A stretch of DNA of 64,000 nucleotides from Streptomyces sp. CB01635 (lineage in GTDB: Bacteria > Actinomycetota > Actinomycetes > Streptomycetales > Streptomycetaceae), in the NCBI RefSeq assembly GCF_002803065.1, contig NZ_NNBL01000031.1, forward strand, positions 22,055-86,054, given 5' to 3'. Positions 49,786 through 58,437 of this stretch are shown one piece after another (the first letter of the stretch is position 1; each line of letters begins with the position of its first letter). The translations under genes and the position numbers were made by a program. Below the pieces are notes generated by a model, which saw only the letters and a program-made list of their open reading frames with translations, did no database searches and was not told the origin of the DNA.

Positions 49786-50184
49786 TCAAGAGCCTTCTGC
49801 TCGACGGGCTCCCACGCCGAGGTGCTCGCCGACCCGATTGACGAGCAGCGTCATCTCGTACGCGACCTGGCCGATGTCGGCCTCGGCCGAGCTGAGGACG
49901 CACAGGCAGCTGCCGTCGCCGGCCGCCGTCACGAAAAGCACGGCGTCGTCGAACTCGATCATCGTCTGCCGGACCCCGCCCGCACCGAAGTGCCGCCCAG
50001 ATCCCTTGGCCAGGCTGTGCAGACCGGACGACACGGCAGCCAGATGCTCGGCGTCCTCCCGCCTGAGGTCGCTGCTCGCCCCGGTGACCAGACCGTCGTT
50101 GGACAGAACGAGAGCGTGGCGCACATGTTCGACACGCTCCGTCAGGTCGTCCAGCAGCCAGCCGAGCCCCTCGTTGTCCGCCAT
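49786..50184 (-). CDS. Roadblock/LC7-domain protein (orphan CvnB paralogue)
   Basis: 132 residues. LGWLLDDLTERVEHVRHALV, LSNDGLVTGASSDLRREDAE and HFGAGGVRQTMIEFDDAVLF are nearly superimposable on the CvnB protein encoded at 51765-52202. Roadblock proteins regulate small Ras-like GTPases such as CvnD. It stands alone outside the cvn operon and is separated from it by a divergently oriented oxidoreductase, so it may be a second regulator for the same GTPase. Confidence 0.88.
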   Translation of the reverse strand: MADNEGLGWLLDDLTERVEHVRHALVLSNDGLVTGASSDLRREDAEHLAAVSSGLHSLAKGSGRHFGAGGVRQTMIEFDDAVLFVTAAGDGSCLCVLSSAEADIGQVAYEMTLLVNRVGEHLGVGARRAEGS

Positions 50185-50280
50185 GATCCCGTCTCCCCCA
50201 TTCCCGATCGCTCCCCTACCCGGAGGATCTGTTTCGCCAGCCTTCCCCACGCTCGGCGTCTCGGCAAGCAGGATGACCCC

Positions 50281-50709
50281 ATGGCACACAAGATGACCGA
50301 TGAGGAATGGCGGGCGTTCGTCTCCGAGGGCACCCGTACCGCCAAGCTGTCCACCGTGCGGCCCGACGGCAGCCCGCACATCGCGCCCGTCTGGTTCGTA
50401 CTCGACGGCGAGAACGTCCTGTTCAACACCGGCAAGGACACCGTGAAGGGGCGCAACCTCGCTCGGGACAACCGAGTGGCCCTGTGCGTGGACGACGATC
50501 GGCCGCCGTTCTCCTTCGCGGTGATCGAGGGCCGCGCCGAACTCGTCGAGGACCTGGGGCAGGTGCGGGACTCGGCCGCACGGATCGGCGGGCGTTACAT
50601 GGGCGAGGACCGCGCCCAGGAGTTCGGCGAGCGCAACGGCGTGCCCGGCGAGCTCCTGGTGCGCGTACGGATCGAGAAGGTCGTGGCCCTGGCAGGGCTC
50701 ACCGACTGA
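50281..50709 (+). CDS. PPOX-class F420-dependent oxidoreductase
   Basis: 142 residues, split beta-barrel flavin/deazaflavin fold. TRTAKLSTVRPDGSPHIAPV, FVLDGENVLFNTGKDTVKGR and LARDNRVALCVDDDRPPFSF are typical of the family, which reduces small molecules (for example biliverdin) with F420H2. It lies on the opposite strand between the orphan roadblock gene and cvnD. Confidence 0.9.
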   Translation: MAHKMTDEEWRAFVSEGTRTAKLSTVRPDGSPHIAPVWFVLDGENVLFNTGKDTVKGRNLARDNRVALCVDDDRPPFSFAVIEGRAELVEDLGQVRDSAARIGGRYMGEDRAQEFGERNGVPGELLVRVRIEKVVALAGLTD

Positions 50710-50721
50710 CGACGTCGCACG

Positions 50722-51336
50722 TCAGCTCACGGAGTCGAGAAGCCGGGCGGTGTGCATCCGCCCGGCGTACTCGACGAGCCGGATCAGCACCTCCTTTCCC
50801 GAGTCGCGGTCGCGGGCGTCGCACAGCACGACGGGTGTCCCGCGGTCGAGATCGAGGGCGCGGGACACCTCGCGGGCACCGTAAGCACGCGCGTTCGTGA
50901 AGCAGTTGACCGCCACGACGAACGGGATGCGCCGGTGCTCGAAGTAGTCCACGGCGGGGAAGCTGTCCTCGAGCCGTCGGGTGTCCGCCAGGACGACGGC
51001 GCCCAGCGCGCCCTGTGACAGCTCGTCCCAGAGGAACCAGAAACGGTCCTGCCCGGGCGTGCCGAACAGGTAGAGCGAGAGGCCGGACCGGATGGTGATG
51101 CGGCCGAAGTCCATGGCGACGGTCGTCGTGGTCTTGCGCTCCACCGCTCCGGTGTCGTCCACGTTCTGGCCGAGTTCGCTGAGCAGTTCCTCGGTGCGCA
51201 GGGGCCGGATCTCGCTGACGGCGCCGACCAGGGTGGTCTTGCCCACCCCGAATCCGCCCGCGACCAGGATCTTCAGAGCCAGGGCGGAGTTGTCGGCGTG
51301 GTCGGCGTTCGTCTCTTCAGAGTGCTCGGAGGCCAT
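50722..51336 (-). CDS. cvnD: Conservon Ras-like GTPase CvnD
   Basis: 204 residues. P-loop VAGGFGVGKTTLVGAVSEIR, switch-II-type motif LFGTPGQDRFWF and base-recognition VAVNCF (N-x-x-[DT]-like, TKxD degenerate) define the CvnD/MglA-like group. CvnD proteins dock with CvnA/B at the membrane. It overlaps cvnC by 20 bp; operon order is cvnA-B-C-D reading leftwards. Confidence 0.92.
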   Translation of the reverse strand: MASEHSEETNADHADNSALALKILVAGGFGVGKTTLVGAVSEIRPLRTEELLSELGQNVDDTGAVERKTTTTVAMDFGRITIRSGLSLYLFGTPGQDRFWFLWDELSQGALGAVVLADTRRLEDSFPAVDYFEHRRIPFVVAVNCFTNARAYGAREVSRALDLDRGTPVVLCDARDRDSGKEVLIRLVEYAGRMHTARLLDSVS

Positions 51337-51748
51337 CGATGACTTCCCTCAAGATCTTTTCGTCGGGTAGCTGTGCGGGCGGCACGGGCCGGCTGACCTT
51401 GACGCAGCCCATGTCGAGCAGGTCGCCCAGGAGCACCCTGACCACCCCTACGGGGAGGTCGGTGCCCGCGGCGAGTTCGGCGACCGACTGCGTCTCGGTA
51501 CGGCACAGCTCGATGAGCGCCCTGTGCTCGGGGCCTAGCGCCGTGTCGTCGTCCTTGCCGGGCGCGGCGTCGTCGAGCTTGACGAGTGCGATCAGGTCGA
51601 AGCGCACCCCTCTGGGCCCGGGTGACGTGCGCCCGCCGGTCATCGCGTAGGGGCGGACCAGGGGCCCGGCCTCGTTGTCGTACCACTGGCTTCCCGACCG
51701 GTCGGGGCTGCCCCGTCCCTGGTCGTCCCTGTGCCCGTGATCGTTCAT
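51317..51748 (-). CDS. cvnC: Conservon protein CvnC (DUF742)
   Basis: 143 residues. VRPYAMTGGRTSP is the DUF742 hallmark, followed by a winged-helix-like C-terminus (LCRTETQSVAELAAGTDLPV, GVVRVLLGDLLDMGCVKV). Function in the conservon is to bridge signalling components; exact role unknown. It overlaps cvnD. Confidence 0.93.
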   Translation of the reverse strand: MNDHGHRDDQGRGSPDRSGSQWYDNEAGPLVRPYAMTGGRTSPGPRGVRFDLIALVKLDDAAPGKDDDTALGPEHRALIELCRTETQSVAELAAGTDLPVGVVRVLLGDLLDMGCVKVSRPVPPAQLPDEKILREVIDGLRAL

Positions 51749-51764
51749 CGTCGTGGCCGTCCGG

Positions 51765-52202
51765 TCATCCGGCGGCGGGCGGGTGCGCGGCGAACCGCGG
51801 TGGGGTGTAGAGGTGTTCGCCGACCCGCTTGACCATGCGGGCCATCTCGTACGCGACCAGGCCGATGTCGGCGTCGGCCGTGCTGAGGACGGCGAGGCAG
51901 GAACCGTCGCCCGCGGCCGCGACGAAGAGAAAGCCGTCGTCCATCTCGACCATGGTCTGGCGGACGCCGCCCGCTCCGAAGTGCCGGCCCGCCCCCTTGG
52001 CGAGACTGTGGAAGCCGGAGGCGACGGCGGCCAGGTGTTCGGCGTCCTCGCGGCCGAGGGCGCTCGACGCGCCGACGGCGAGTCCGTCGTTGGACAGGAC
52101 GACCGCGTGCCTCAGCTCGGCCACGCGCTGCACCAGGTCGTCGAGGAGCCAGTCGAGTTCTCCGGACCGGGGCGCGGCGTCCATGGTCGGGTCCTGGATC
52201 AT
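51765..52202 (-). CDS. cvnB: Conservon roadblock/LC7 protein CvnB
   Basis: 145 residues. LDWLLDDLVQRVAELRHAVV, LSNDGLAVGASSALGREDAE, HFGAGGVRQTMVEMDDGFLF and GSCLAVLSTADADIGLVAYE are the roadblock signature. It partners with the CvnA kinase-like receptor and CvnD. ATGA overlap with the upstream cvnA. Confidence 0.93.
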   Translation of the reverse strand: MIQDPTMDAAPRSGELDWLLDDLVQRVAELRHAVVLSNDGLAVGASSALGREDAEHLAAVASGFHSLAKGAGRHFGAGGVRQTMVEMDDGFLFVAAAGDGSCLAVLSTADADIGLVAYEMARMVKRVGEHLYTPPRFAAHPPAAG

Positions 52203-54739
52203 GTGGGGTCTCCTTCGGTGCTGTCGCTGCGGGGCACGGGTCCTGAGCCGGCTCCTGGTGGGCGGCCGCCGCCCCGGACCCAGCCGTCACGGAACGCCGC
52301 CATGCGCTCCCGCGCCTCTTCGGGCGTCCGTGCGTCGGATTCCTGGCGCCGTGCGCCGCTGTCCTGCTCCGCGGGCCGCTCGCGCAGCTGGGGCGCGAGG
52401 CTCGCCTGCCGCACCCGCTTGGGCAGTCCGTCCGGCGATTCGTCGTCGGTGTTGTCTGCGTTGTTCGCGGGCTGCCTGTGCAGGCGCAGGGCGGTGACGC
52501 CCGGGGGCGTTGGGGTGTCGTGAGCCGTGTCGGTGTCCGGCACAGCGTGTACGGCGGCGGCGATGGCGGGGCGTGGCCCCTGGGCGGGCACGGAGTTGCC
52601 GTTCATGTGAAGTGCTTCCGGGTCGGGCACGCGCGCGTAGTGGTGCTCCGTCGCGTGTTCCTGGGTGGTGTCCGCCCGTTCCGGGGTTCCGGCGTGCAGC
52701 AGGGGTGTGGGCAGCAGGACGACGGTGGTGGTGCCGCCATAGGGCGAGGTGCGCAGGTGCACCTTGATGCCGTGGCGGTGGGCGAGCCGGCTGACCACGA
52801 AGAGCCCGAGCCGGTCGCTGTCGAACAGGTCGAGCGCTTCGGAGTGGGCGATGCGGTTGTTGGCCTCTGCGAGGGTCTCCTTGCCCATGCCTAGGCCGCG
52901 GTCCTCGATCTCCAGGGCGTAGCCGTTTCCGACGGGTTCGCCGCTGACCCGCACCTTGGTGTGCGGTGGGGAGAACTGGGCGGCGTTCTCGACGAGTTCG
53001 GCCAGGAGGTGGGTGAGGTCGGCGACCGCGGCGCCCTGTACGGAGGCGGCGGGCAGTTGCCGTACCTCCACGCGCGCGTAGTCCTCGACTTCGGAGACGG
53101 CCGCGCGGACCACATTGGTCAGCGAGACGGGGGTGCGCCAGGCGCGGCCCGGGGCGGCTCCGGAGAGGATGATCAGGCTTTCCGCGTGGCGCCGCATGCG
53201 GGTCGTGAGGTGGTCCAGGCGGAAGAGGTCGCTGAGTTCGTTCGGGTCCTCGGCCCTGCGCTCCATGGTGTCGAGGAGGCCGAGCTGGCGGTGGACGAGG
53301 ACCTGGCTGCGGCGGGCGAGGTTGACGAAGACACCGGAGATCCCGCTGGCGAGTTCCGCGCGTTCGGCGGCGGCGCGCAGGGCCGCCCTGTGCACGGTGC
53401 CGAGTGCCTCGGCGACCTGTCCGGTCTCGTCCTCGGCGGGAGGGCCTTCCGGCGCTTCCGCACGGACGTCGATCTCCTCGCCGGCGCGCAGTTTCCGCAT
53501 GGCGTGCGGGAGTTTGCGCCGGGCGATCTCCAGCGCGGTGTTGCGCAGGCTGATCAGTTCGATGACCAGGCCTCGGCCGATGCGTACGGAGATCACGAGC
53601 GAGGCGGCGACGGCCAGCAGGCCGAAGAGGACGGCGGCGCCCGCGGGCGTGAGCAGTCCGCGGGTGAACGGATCCGCTCGGACCGCGGCCGTGCGCGCCG
53701 CGTCCGCCTCGATCGAGCGGAACCGGTTCTGCACGGTCGTGTGCGCACTGTCCCAGGTGAGTGCGGGCGCCGCGTCGAGCGCCGCGCGACCGGGGCGAGC
53801 GGCGATCGTCTTGTCCTCGACGGCGCGTACGTCGCCGTACGCCCTCCCCTCCACGAGGTTGCGCCAGGCGGTCCGTTGCGGTGCCGGGAGATCGGCGACG
53901 GCCGCTTCGGCGAGGGTCCTCCGGGTGTCGACCGCTCCCGTGAACAGCCGCAGCCGTGCGCCGTCCAGCGAGCCCGCGAGCCGTGCGGCGGTGAGCAGGG
54001 AGTCCTCGCGGGCGAGCATCTCGCCGGACCGAGAGAACTCGAGCAGCACGCGCGCGTCGGAGCCGAGTCGGTCGTCCTGGATCCCGGTCACCGCTCCGTT
54101 GACGGCGAACGCCGAGTCGATCGTCTTCGTGTACTGCTCGTACGTCCCCTCCCAGCCGGTCCGCCGACTGAGCACCGCGCTGCGCACGGAGCGCAGCTTC
54201 TCGGCGCCGGAGACGAACACCGAGAGGCGCTCACCGACCAGGGCGGGCAGATCGGCGCCGTCCGCGACGGTGTTGCCGTCGCCGAGGCGGAGCTTCGCCA
54301 CGGCCTTGTCGGTCGCCGAGGTGCGCGTCCTGAGGGCGTCACCGCGGTCGGCCGCGGGCTTGGCGGAGTACGCGACGGCCGCGGTGCGTTCGGCCTGGAG
54401 CGCGGCGACCGCGTCGGCGACCGGGCCGCGAACCGTGGAGTCGACTCGCTGCAACTGCCGCATACGGGCGACGTCCTGGGCGGTGGTGACTGTCGCGTAC
54501 GCCCACAGAGCCAGCAGGGAGACGACGGGCACCATCAGAAGGCACACGATCTTGGCGCGGACGGTACGGGGCCGCAGCCCTCGGCCTCCCGCGCGCGTGG
54601 GAGGCACGACAGGAGCGGACGGGCCGTCCGCTGTGTGGTGTTCTTCCGCGGGCGGTCCGGCGTGCGCGCGCCGTCCGCGCGCCGGGGGCGCGGGCTTGGG
54701 CGGTGCGCCGTTGATGGGGGTCCTACGGGGTGTACGCAT
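52199..54739 (-). CDS. cvnA: Conservon membrane sensor kinase-like protein CvnA
   Basis: 846 residues. A Pro/Arg-rich cytoplasmic N-terminus precedes a membrane helix (IVCLLMVPVVSLLALWAYAT). A nitrate/NIT-type extracellular sensor region (about residues 95-350) leads to a second helix (GAAVLFGLLAVAASLVISVR). A HAMP-like linker and a histidine-kinase core follow. The H-box-like region is LLDTMERRAEDPNELSDLFR, then LDHLTTRMRRH, the N-box is LLAELVENAAQFSPP and the G1 box is LEIEDRGLGMG. A disordered tail follows. The start at 54739 has GAGGAGG just upstream. Confidence 0.92.
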   Translation of the reverse strand: MRTPRRTPINGAPPKPAPPARGRRAHAGPPAEEHHTADGPSAPVVPPTRAGGRGLRPRTVRAKIVCLLMVPVVSLLALWAYATVTTAQDVARMRQLQRVDSTVRGPVADAVAALQAERTAAVAYSAKPAADRGDALRTRTSATDKAVAKLRLGDGNTVADGADLPALVGERLSVFVSGAEKLRSVRSAVLSRRTGWEGTYEQYTKTIDSAFAVNGAVTGIQDDRLGSDARVLLEFSRSGEMLAREDSLLTAARLAGSLDGARLRLFTGAVDTRRTLAEAAVADLPAPQRTAWRNLVEGRAYGDVRAVEDKTIAARPGRAALDAAPALTWDSAHTTVQNRFRSIEADAARTAAVRADPFTRGLLTPAGAAVLFGLLAVAASLVISVRIGRGLVIELISLRNTALEIARRKLPHAMRKLRAGEEIDVRAEAPEGPPAEDETGQVAEALGTVHRAALRAAAERAELASGISGVFVNLARRSQVLVHRQLGLLDTMERRAEDPNELSDLFRLDHLTTRMRRHAESLIILSGAAPGRAWRTPVSLTNVVRAAVSEVEDYARVEVRQLPAASVQGAAVADLTHLLAELVENAAQFSPPHTKVRVSGEPVGNGYALEIEDRGLGMGKETLAEANNRIAHSEALDLFDSDRLGLFVVSRLAHRHGIKVHLRTSPYGGTTTVVLLPTPLLHAGTPERADTTQEHATEHHYARVPDPEALHMNGNSVPAQGPRPAIAAAVHAVPDTDTAHDTPTPPGVTALRLHRQPANNADNTDDESPDGLPKRVRQASLAPQLRERPAEQDSGARRQESDARTPEEARERMAAFRDGWVRGGGRPPGAGSGPVPRSDSTEGDPT

Positions 54740-54795
54740 GGCCTCCTCGCTCGTGGTGCGCTCGTGGTGCGAAGGGTGACGGCGCCGGTCCGCTG

Positions 54796-55569
54796 TCAGC
54801 GGGCGACGCTCTCGACGGGCCGCTGGGCCGACGCGGAGGCCTCGCGCTCCCCCGTGGTGGGGGACAGCGCGACGAACGCGGAGGTCAGGAACAGGTAGGA
54901 CCCGAGGCCGACGGCGAGGGGGAAGATGAACTGCATGGCCGTGGCCCCGGGCAGGGCCGCTGCGGAGGACGCGACCTTCACGCTCACCGCCATCATTCCG
55001 GTGTAGTGCATGCTGGTCACCGCGCCTCCCATGACGAGGGAGGCGACCGCGACAGCGGCGGGCGACTTGATGTTGAGCCCCGCCCAGAGGGCGGCTGTCG
55101 CGGCGACGACGGCAATGGCGACGGAGAGCCCCACGAGCAGCGGGTCGTAGCGCACCTGGCCGTGCAGGCGCAGCGCCGCCATGCCCAGGTAGTGCATGCT
55201 CGCGACGCCGAGCCCCGTGGTGAGCCCGCCGAGGGCGAGGGCCCGGTTGCGGTCGCGGCCGTAGCCGACGGCGAAGACGCCGACGCCCACGACGGCCACG
55301 GCGACGGCCAGGCTGAGGACAGTGAGCGGCACGTTGTAGCGGATCTCCGTACCGGTGACGCCGAAGCCGAGCATCGCCACGAAGTGCATCGTCCAGATGC
55401 CGGTGCCGATCGCGGACGCCGCCGTGATCAGCCAGTTGCGCCGCGAACGGCCGGTGGCGCCAAGGGCGCGGACGGTGCAGCGCAGACCGAGCGCGGCGCC
55501 GATGGAGGCCATCACGTATGACAGCACGGGGGTAAGCCAGCCGAAGGTGGCGTGGTCCAGGTGTCCCAT
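54796..55569 (-). CDS. MHYT-domain integral membrane sensor
   Basis: 257 residues, seven predicted transmembrane helices. Three MHYT-type motifs are present: TMHFVAM, SMHYLGM and SMHYTGM, in tandem as expected, with conserved Met/His thought to coordinate copper and sense O2, CO or NO. No GGDEF, EAL or kinase domain is fused. It lies 56 bp upstream of cvnA on the same strand and may feed a redox or gas signal into the conservon, which is inference. Confidence 0.9.
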   Translation of the reverse strand: MGHLDHATFGWLTPVLSYVMASIGAALGLRCTVRALGATGRSRRNWLITAASAIGTGIWTMHFVAMLGFGVTGTEIRYNVPLTVLSLAVAVAVVGVGVFAVGYGRDRNRALALGGLTTGLGVASMHYLGMAALRLHGQVRYDPLLVGLSVAIAVVAATAALWAGLNIKSPAAVAVASLVMGGAVTSMHYTGMMAVSVKVASSAAALPGATAMQFIFPLAVGLGSYLFLTSAFVALSPTTGEREASASAQRPVESVAR

Positions 55570-55796
55570 GGCTCCGGGACGCTAGACCTCTCCGGGGCGC
55601 ACAACAGGGGCGCATTTCGAAAGGTGCTGGAATATGACAGAGAGACGCACCTGAACGATCGCGTCAGGCTCGAACATGTGCACCGTCCGCGCATGCGGCG
55701 GTTTCGGTTCGCATCGGTTCTCATCGGTCGCATGCGGAGTTTTCGATCACCCACACGCGCCTGCGCCCCCGCCCCCACGCGAGAGATCATGGAGTC

Positions 55797-56396
55797 ATGA
55801 GCGACGACCACACGCACGTACAGGAGTTCTTCTCGGCCCGCGCGGCCCACTGGGACACACGGTTCCCCGACGACGGTCCGCGCTTCGAGGCGGCCGTCAC
55901 CGAACTGGGGCTCCGCGCGGGCGACCGGGTGCTCGACGCGGGATGCGGCACAGGACGCGCCCTGCCGGCGCTCAGGGGCGCCGTGGGGCCTTCGGGAGCC
56001 GTACTCGGCGTCGACCTGACGCCCGCGATGCTGGAGGCCGCCGTGCGGGCGGGACGAGATCGCGCCGGCTCGCTGATGCTCGCCGACGTGACGCGCCTGC
56101 CGGTACGGTCCGAGTCGCTCGACGCCGTCTTCGGCTCCGGCCTGGTCGCGCACCTGCCCCAACCCCAGGAAAATCTGCGCGAGTTGGCGAGGGTGGTGCG
56201 CCCGGGCGGACTCCTCGCACTGTTCCACCCCATCGGGCGGGCGGCACTGGCCGCCCGGCAGGGCCGCGAACTCACCCCGGGCGACCTGCGCGCCGAGCCG
56301 AACCTCCGCTCACTGCTTGCCGGTTCGGGCTGGCAGATGACGTCGTACGTGGATGAGGACGACCGTTTCCTCGCGTTGGCGGAGCGCCGGGCCTGA
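55797..56396 (+). CDS. Class I SAM-dependent methyltransferase
   Basis: 199 residues. Motif I VLDAGCGTGRALPALRG, motif II VLGVDLTPAMLEAA, and later VFGSGLVAHLPQPQENLREL and VVRPGGLLALFHPIG typical of Methyltransf_11. The substrate cannot be inferred. It is convergent with the alpha/beta hydrolase gene (36 bp apart). Confidence 0.9.
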   Translation: MSDDHTHVQEFFSARAAHWDTRFPDDGPRFEAAVTELGLRAGDRVLDAGCGTGRALPALRGAVGPSGAVLGVDLTPAMLEAAVRAGRDRAGSLMLADVTRLPVRSESLDAVFGSGLVAHLPQPQENLRELARVVRPGGLLALFHPIGRAALAARQGRELTPGDLRAEPNLRSLLAGSGWQMTSYVDEDDRFLALAERRA

Positions 56397-56432
56397 CGCC
56401 GTAGGGGCGTTGCCCCCGTCCCCCATGCCGGG

Positions 56433-57203
56433 CTACGCGATGACGTGGTCGCCCGCGACCGCCGCCGCGAAGGCCTCCGCGTTGTCGAACATGATGTTGT
56501 GCCCGGCGTCGGGCACGGTGCGCACGCGCACGCCCGCGGCCTCGAGGCCCGCGCGGTCCGCGAGTTCACCGCTGCGCGCGCCCTGCAGATACAGGCGGTC
56601 GATGTCCAGGTCCATGAGCATCCGCCGCATGATGGGGCGGGTGCCGCGGGCGAGCCCGACGGCGGTGCGGTGCAGGGCTAGGGGGTCCGCGAGGCGCATG
56701 GTGGCGGCCCACAGGGGGCCTATCTTGGCGAGCACGCGCGCGTGGCCGCCGCCCGTGACGTACTCGTCCTCCCCGTAAGAGGCGATTCCGCTGCTGCCCT
56801 CCACGCGGGGAGGGTACGGATCGAGGTTGGCCTCGGTGAGCACGAGCCGCGACACGAGATCGGGGCGCCGGTGGGCGAGGACGATCGCCACGGCGCCGCC
56901 CATGCTGTGCGCGACGAGCTCGGCCCCGGACGCGCCGGATGCGTCGAGAGCGGCCGCCAGGGCGTCGGCGTGGTCGTCCAGCGAGTACCCGAAGTCGGCG
57001 GGCCGGTCACTGATGCCGTGCCCCGGCAGGTCGACGAACAGCGAACGACGGCCCGCGAGTTCGGGCCTGCCGGCTATGTGCGCGTGATAGACGGTCGAGG
57101 CGGACCCCAACCCATGGACGTACACCCGCGACGCCCCGTACCCATCGGCCTCGACCCAGCGGATGTGGCTCTCCTGCGAGTCGAACCGGGCCTGCTTCAT
57201 CAT
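56433..57203 (-). CDS. Alpha/beta-hydrolase
   Basis: 256 residues. Oxyanion-hole VYVHGLGSAS, nucleophile elbow ELVAHSMGGAVAIVLAHR (G-x-S-x-G variant AHSMGG) and C-terminal catalytic His in VPDAGHNIMFDNAE. It resembles small esterases or C-C hydrolases. It is divergent from a PadR regulator and shares the intervening palindrome, so it is probably PadR-controlled. Confidence 0.88.
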   Translation of the reverse strand: MMKQARFDSQESHIRWVEADGYGASRVYVHGLGSASTVYHAHIAGRPELAGRRSLFVDLPGHGISDRPADFGYSLDDHADALAAALDASGASGAELVAHSMGGAVAIVLAHRRPDLVSRLVLTEANLDPYPPRVEGSSGIASYGEDEYVTGGGHARVLAKIGPLWAATMRLADPLALHRTAVGLARGTRPIMRRMLMDLDIDRLYLQGARSGELADRAGLEAAGVRVRTVPDAGHNIMFDNAEAFAAAVAGDHVIA

Positions 57204-57266
57204 GCGCCCCCACTCCCTCTCCCCAGCAACCGCACAGCCCCGCCCTTACGGGGCACTCCGTAGAGC

Positions 57267-57286
57267 ATACATCGACACCGATGTAT
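57267..57286. promoter_or_regulatory. PadR operator palindrome
   Basis: Perfect 8-bp arms ATACATCG and CGATGTAT with an ACAC spacer, followed by a second half-site CCGATGTACA at 57293-57302. It lies in the divergent hydrolase/PadR intergenic region and matches the ATGT/ACAT-type symmetry of PadR sites. Confidence 0.75.
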
Positions 57287-57336
57287 TGCCAGACCGATGT
57301 ACACCGAACCCGGAGGGAGTGCGGCACAATGAGGGC

Positions 57337-57864
57337 ATGCTGGAACTCGCCATCCTCGGCTTCCTCTACGACGCCCCTCTGCACGGTTACGAGCTGCGCA
57401 AACGGATCACGGCACTGACCGGCCACGTGCGGCCCGTCGCCGAGAGCACGCTCTATCCGGCGATCAAGCGCCTGGAGAAGGCGGGCCTGCTCACCCGCGA
57501 GACGCAGCCGGGGTCGGTCGCGGCCCAGCGCCACGTCCTCAGCCTGACCGCCGCGGGCCGGGAGGAACTCCGCGGCAGGCTGGCGGAGCCCGGGCGGGCC
57601 GACATCACCGACGAGAACCGCTGGTTCACGGTCCTCGCGTTCCTGAGACACCTCGACGACCCGTCGGCGCAGGCGACGGTGCTCGCGCGCAGGCTGGCGT
57701 TCCTCGATGAACCGGCCAGCTTCTTCTACGACGGTGAACGGCCGCTGCGTGCCGAGGAGTTGGACGACCCGTTCCGTCGCGGCATCCTCACCATCGCCCG
57801 CGCGACCAGCCGGGCAGAACTCGCCTGGCTGCGCTCCACCCTCGCGGACTTGCGAGCACCGTAG
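57337..57864 (+). CDS. PadR-family transcriptional regulator
   Basis: 175 residues. The N-terminal winged helix LAILGFLYDAPLHGYELRKR, VAESTLYPAIKRLEKAGLLT and RHVLSLTAAGREEL defines the family; the C-terminal part is a helical dimerisation domain. It probably represses the divergent alpha/beta hydrolase and itself. Confidence 0.92.
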   Translation: MLELAILGFLYDAPLHGYELRKRITALTGHVRPVAESTLYPAIKRLEKAGLLTRETQPGSVAAQRHVLSLTAAGREELRGRLAEPGRADITDENRWFTVLAFLRHLDDPSAQATVLARRLAFLDEPASFFYDGERPLRAEELDDPFRRGILTIARATSRAELAWLRSTLADLRAP

Positions 57865-57961
57865 ACGAAACCCTTCTGAGCCCTTCTGGCGCTCGAACTC
57901 CAGCTCTACGTTGGTGATGTGACGCACCGTCGCACACGACAGCAGGGGGAAGGTGGCGTAC

Positions 57962-58258
57962 ATGTTCGACAGACTCCGCAAGGCCTTGGTCACACGGACA
58001 CCGGCCGGCACGAGCGTCGCCGAACCGCCGCGCAAGCGGCCGCACAACCTCTTCGAGGCGGCGGCCACCTATGTCTCGGCGTCCGTCGAGGACGACGAGG
58101 ACAGGCTCGCCGAGGCCGCGACGTGGGTGTCTCCGGAGGCCCTGACATTCGGCATCAACGAACTCGCGTGCCGCGCGGTCATCGCGCTCGCGCGGGAACG
58201 CGACGAGTCACCCCAGGTCGTGGCACGGACGCTGCTCGGCCTGCCCGCCGACACCTGA
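57962..58258 (+). CDS. Small conserved protein of unknown function
   Basis: 98 residues, soluble. MFDRLRKALVTRTPAGTSVA is basic; then NLFEAAATYVSASVEDDEDR, LAEAATWVSPEALTFGINEL and a final helix. The ATG at 57962 is favoured by GGGGGAAGG 8 bp upstream over a GTG at 57953. It begins 97 bp after the PadR stop. I do not recognise a domain. Confidence 0.65.
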   Translation: MFDRLRKALVTRTPAGTSVAEPPRKRPHNLFEAAATYVSASVEDDEDRLAEAATWVSPEALTFGINELACRAVIALARERDESPQVVARTLLGLPADT

Positions 58259-58437
58259 CCCACGACGCCCGTCGGCTCTCCACGGAAGGCACACGAAGTG
58301 CGCACGGGATCTTGGCATGGTCCGCCCACGGGTCGCCACACCGGGTCCCCGTGGAGAATTTCCAGCTCAACGCCCTCGACGATCTCCACCGCGACTGGTT
58401 AGGGTGCGCCGACGGACGAAGCTCAGGGGAGGCTGGC

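Noticed and set aside
55570..55796. CATCGGT and CGCATGCGG short repeats upstream of the methyltransferase
   Set aside because: Direct repeats of 7-9 bp with irregular spacing; could be an operator but nothing distinguishes them from chance.
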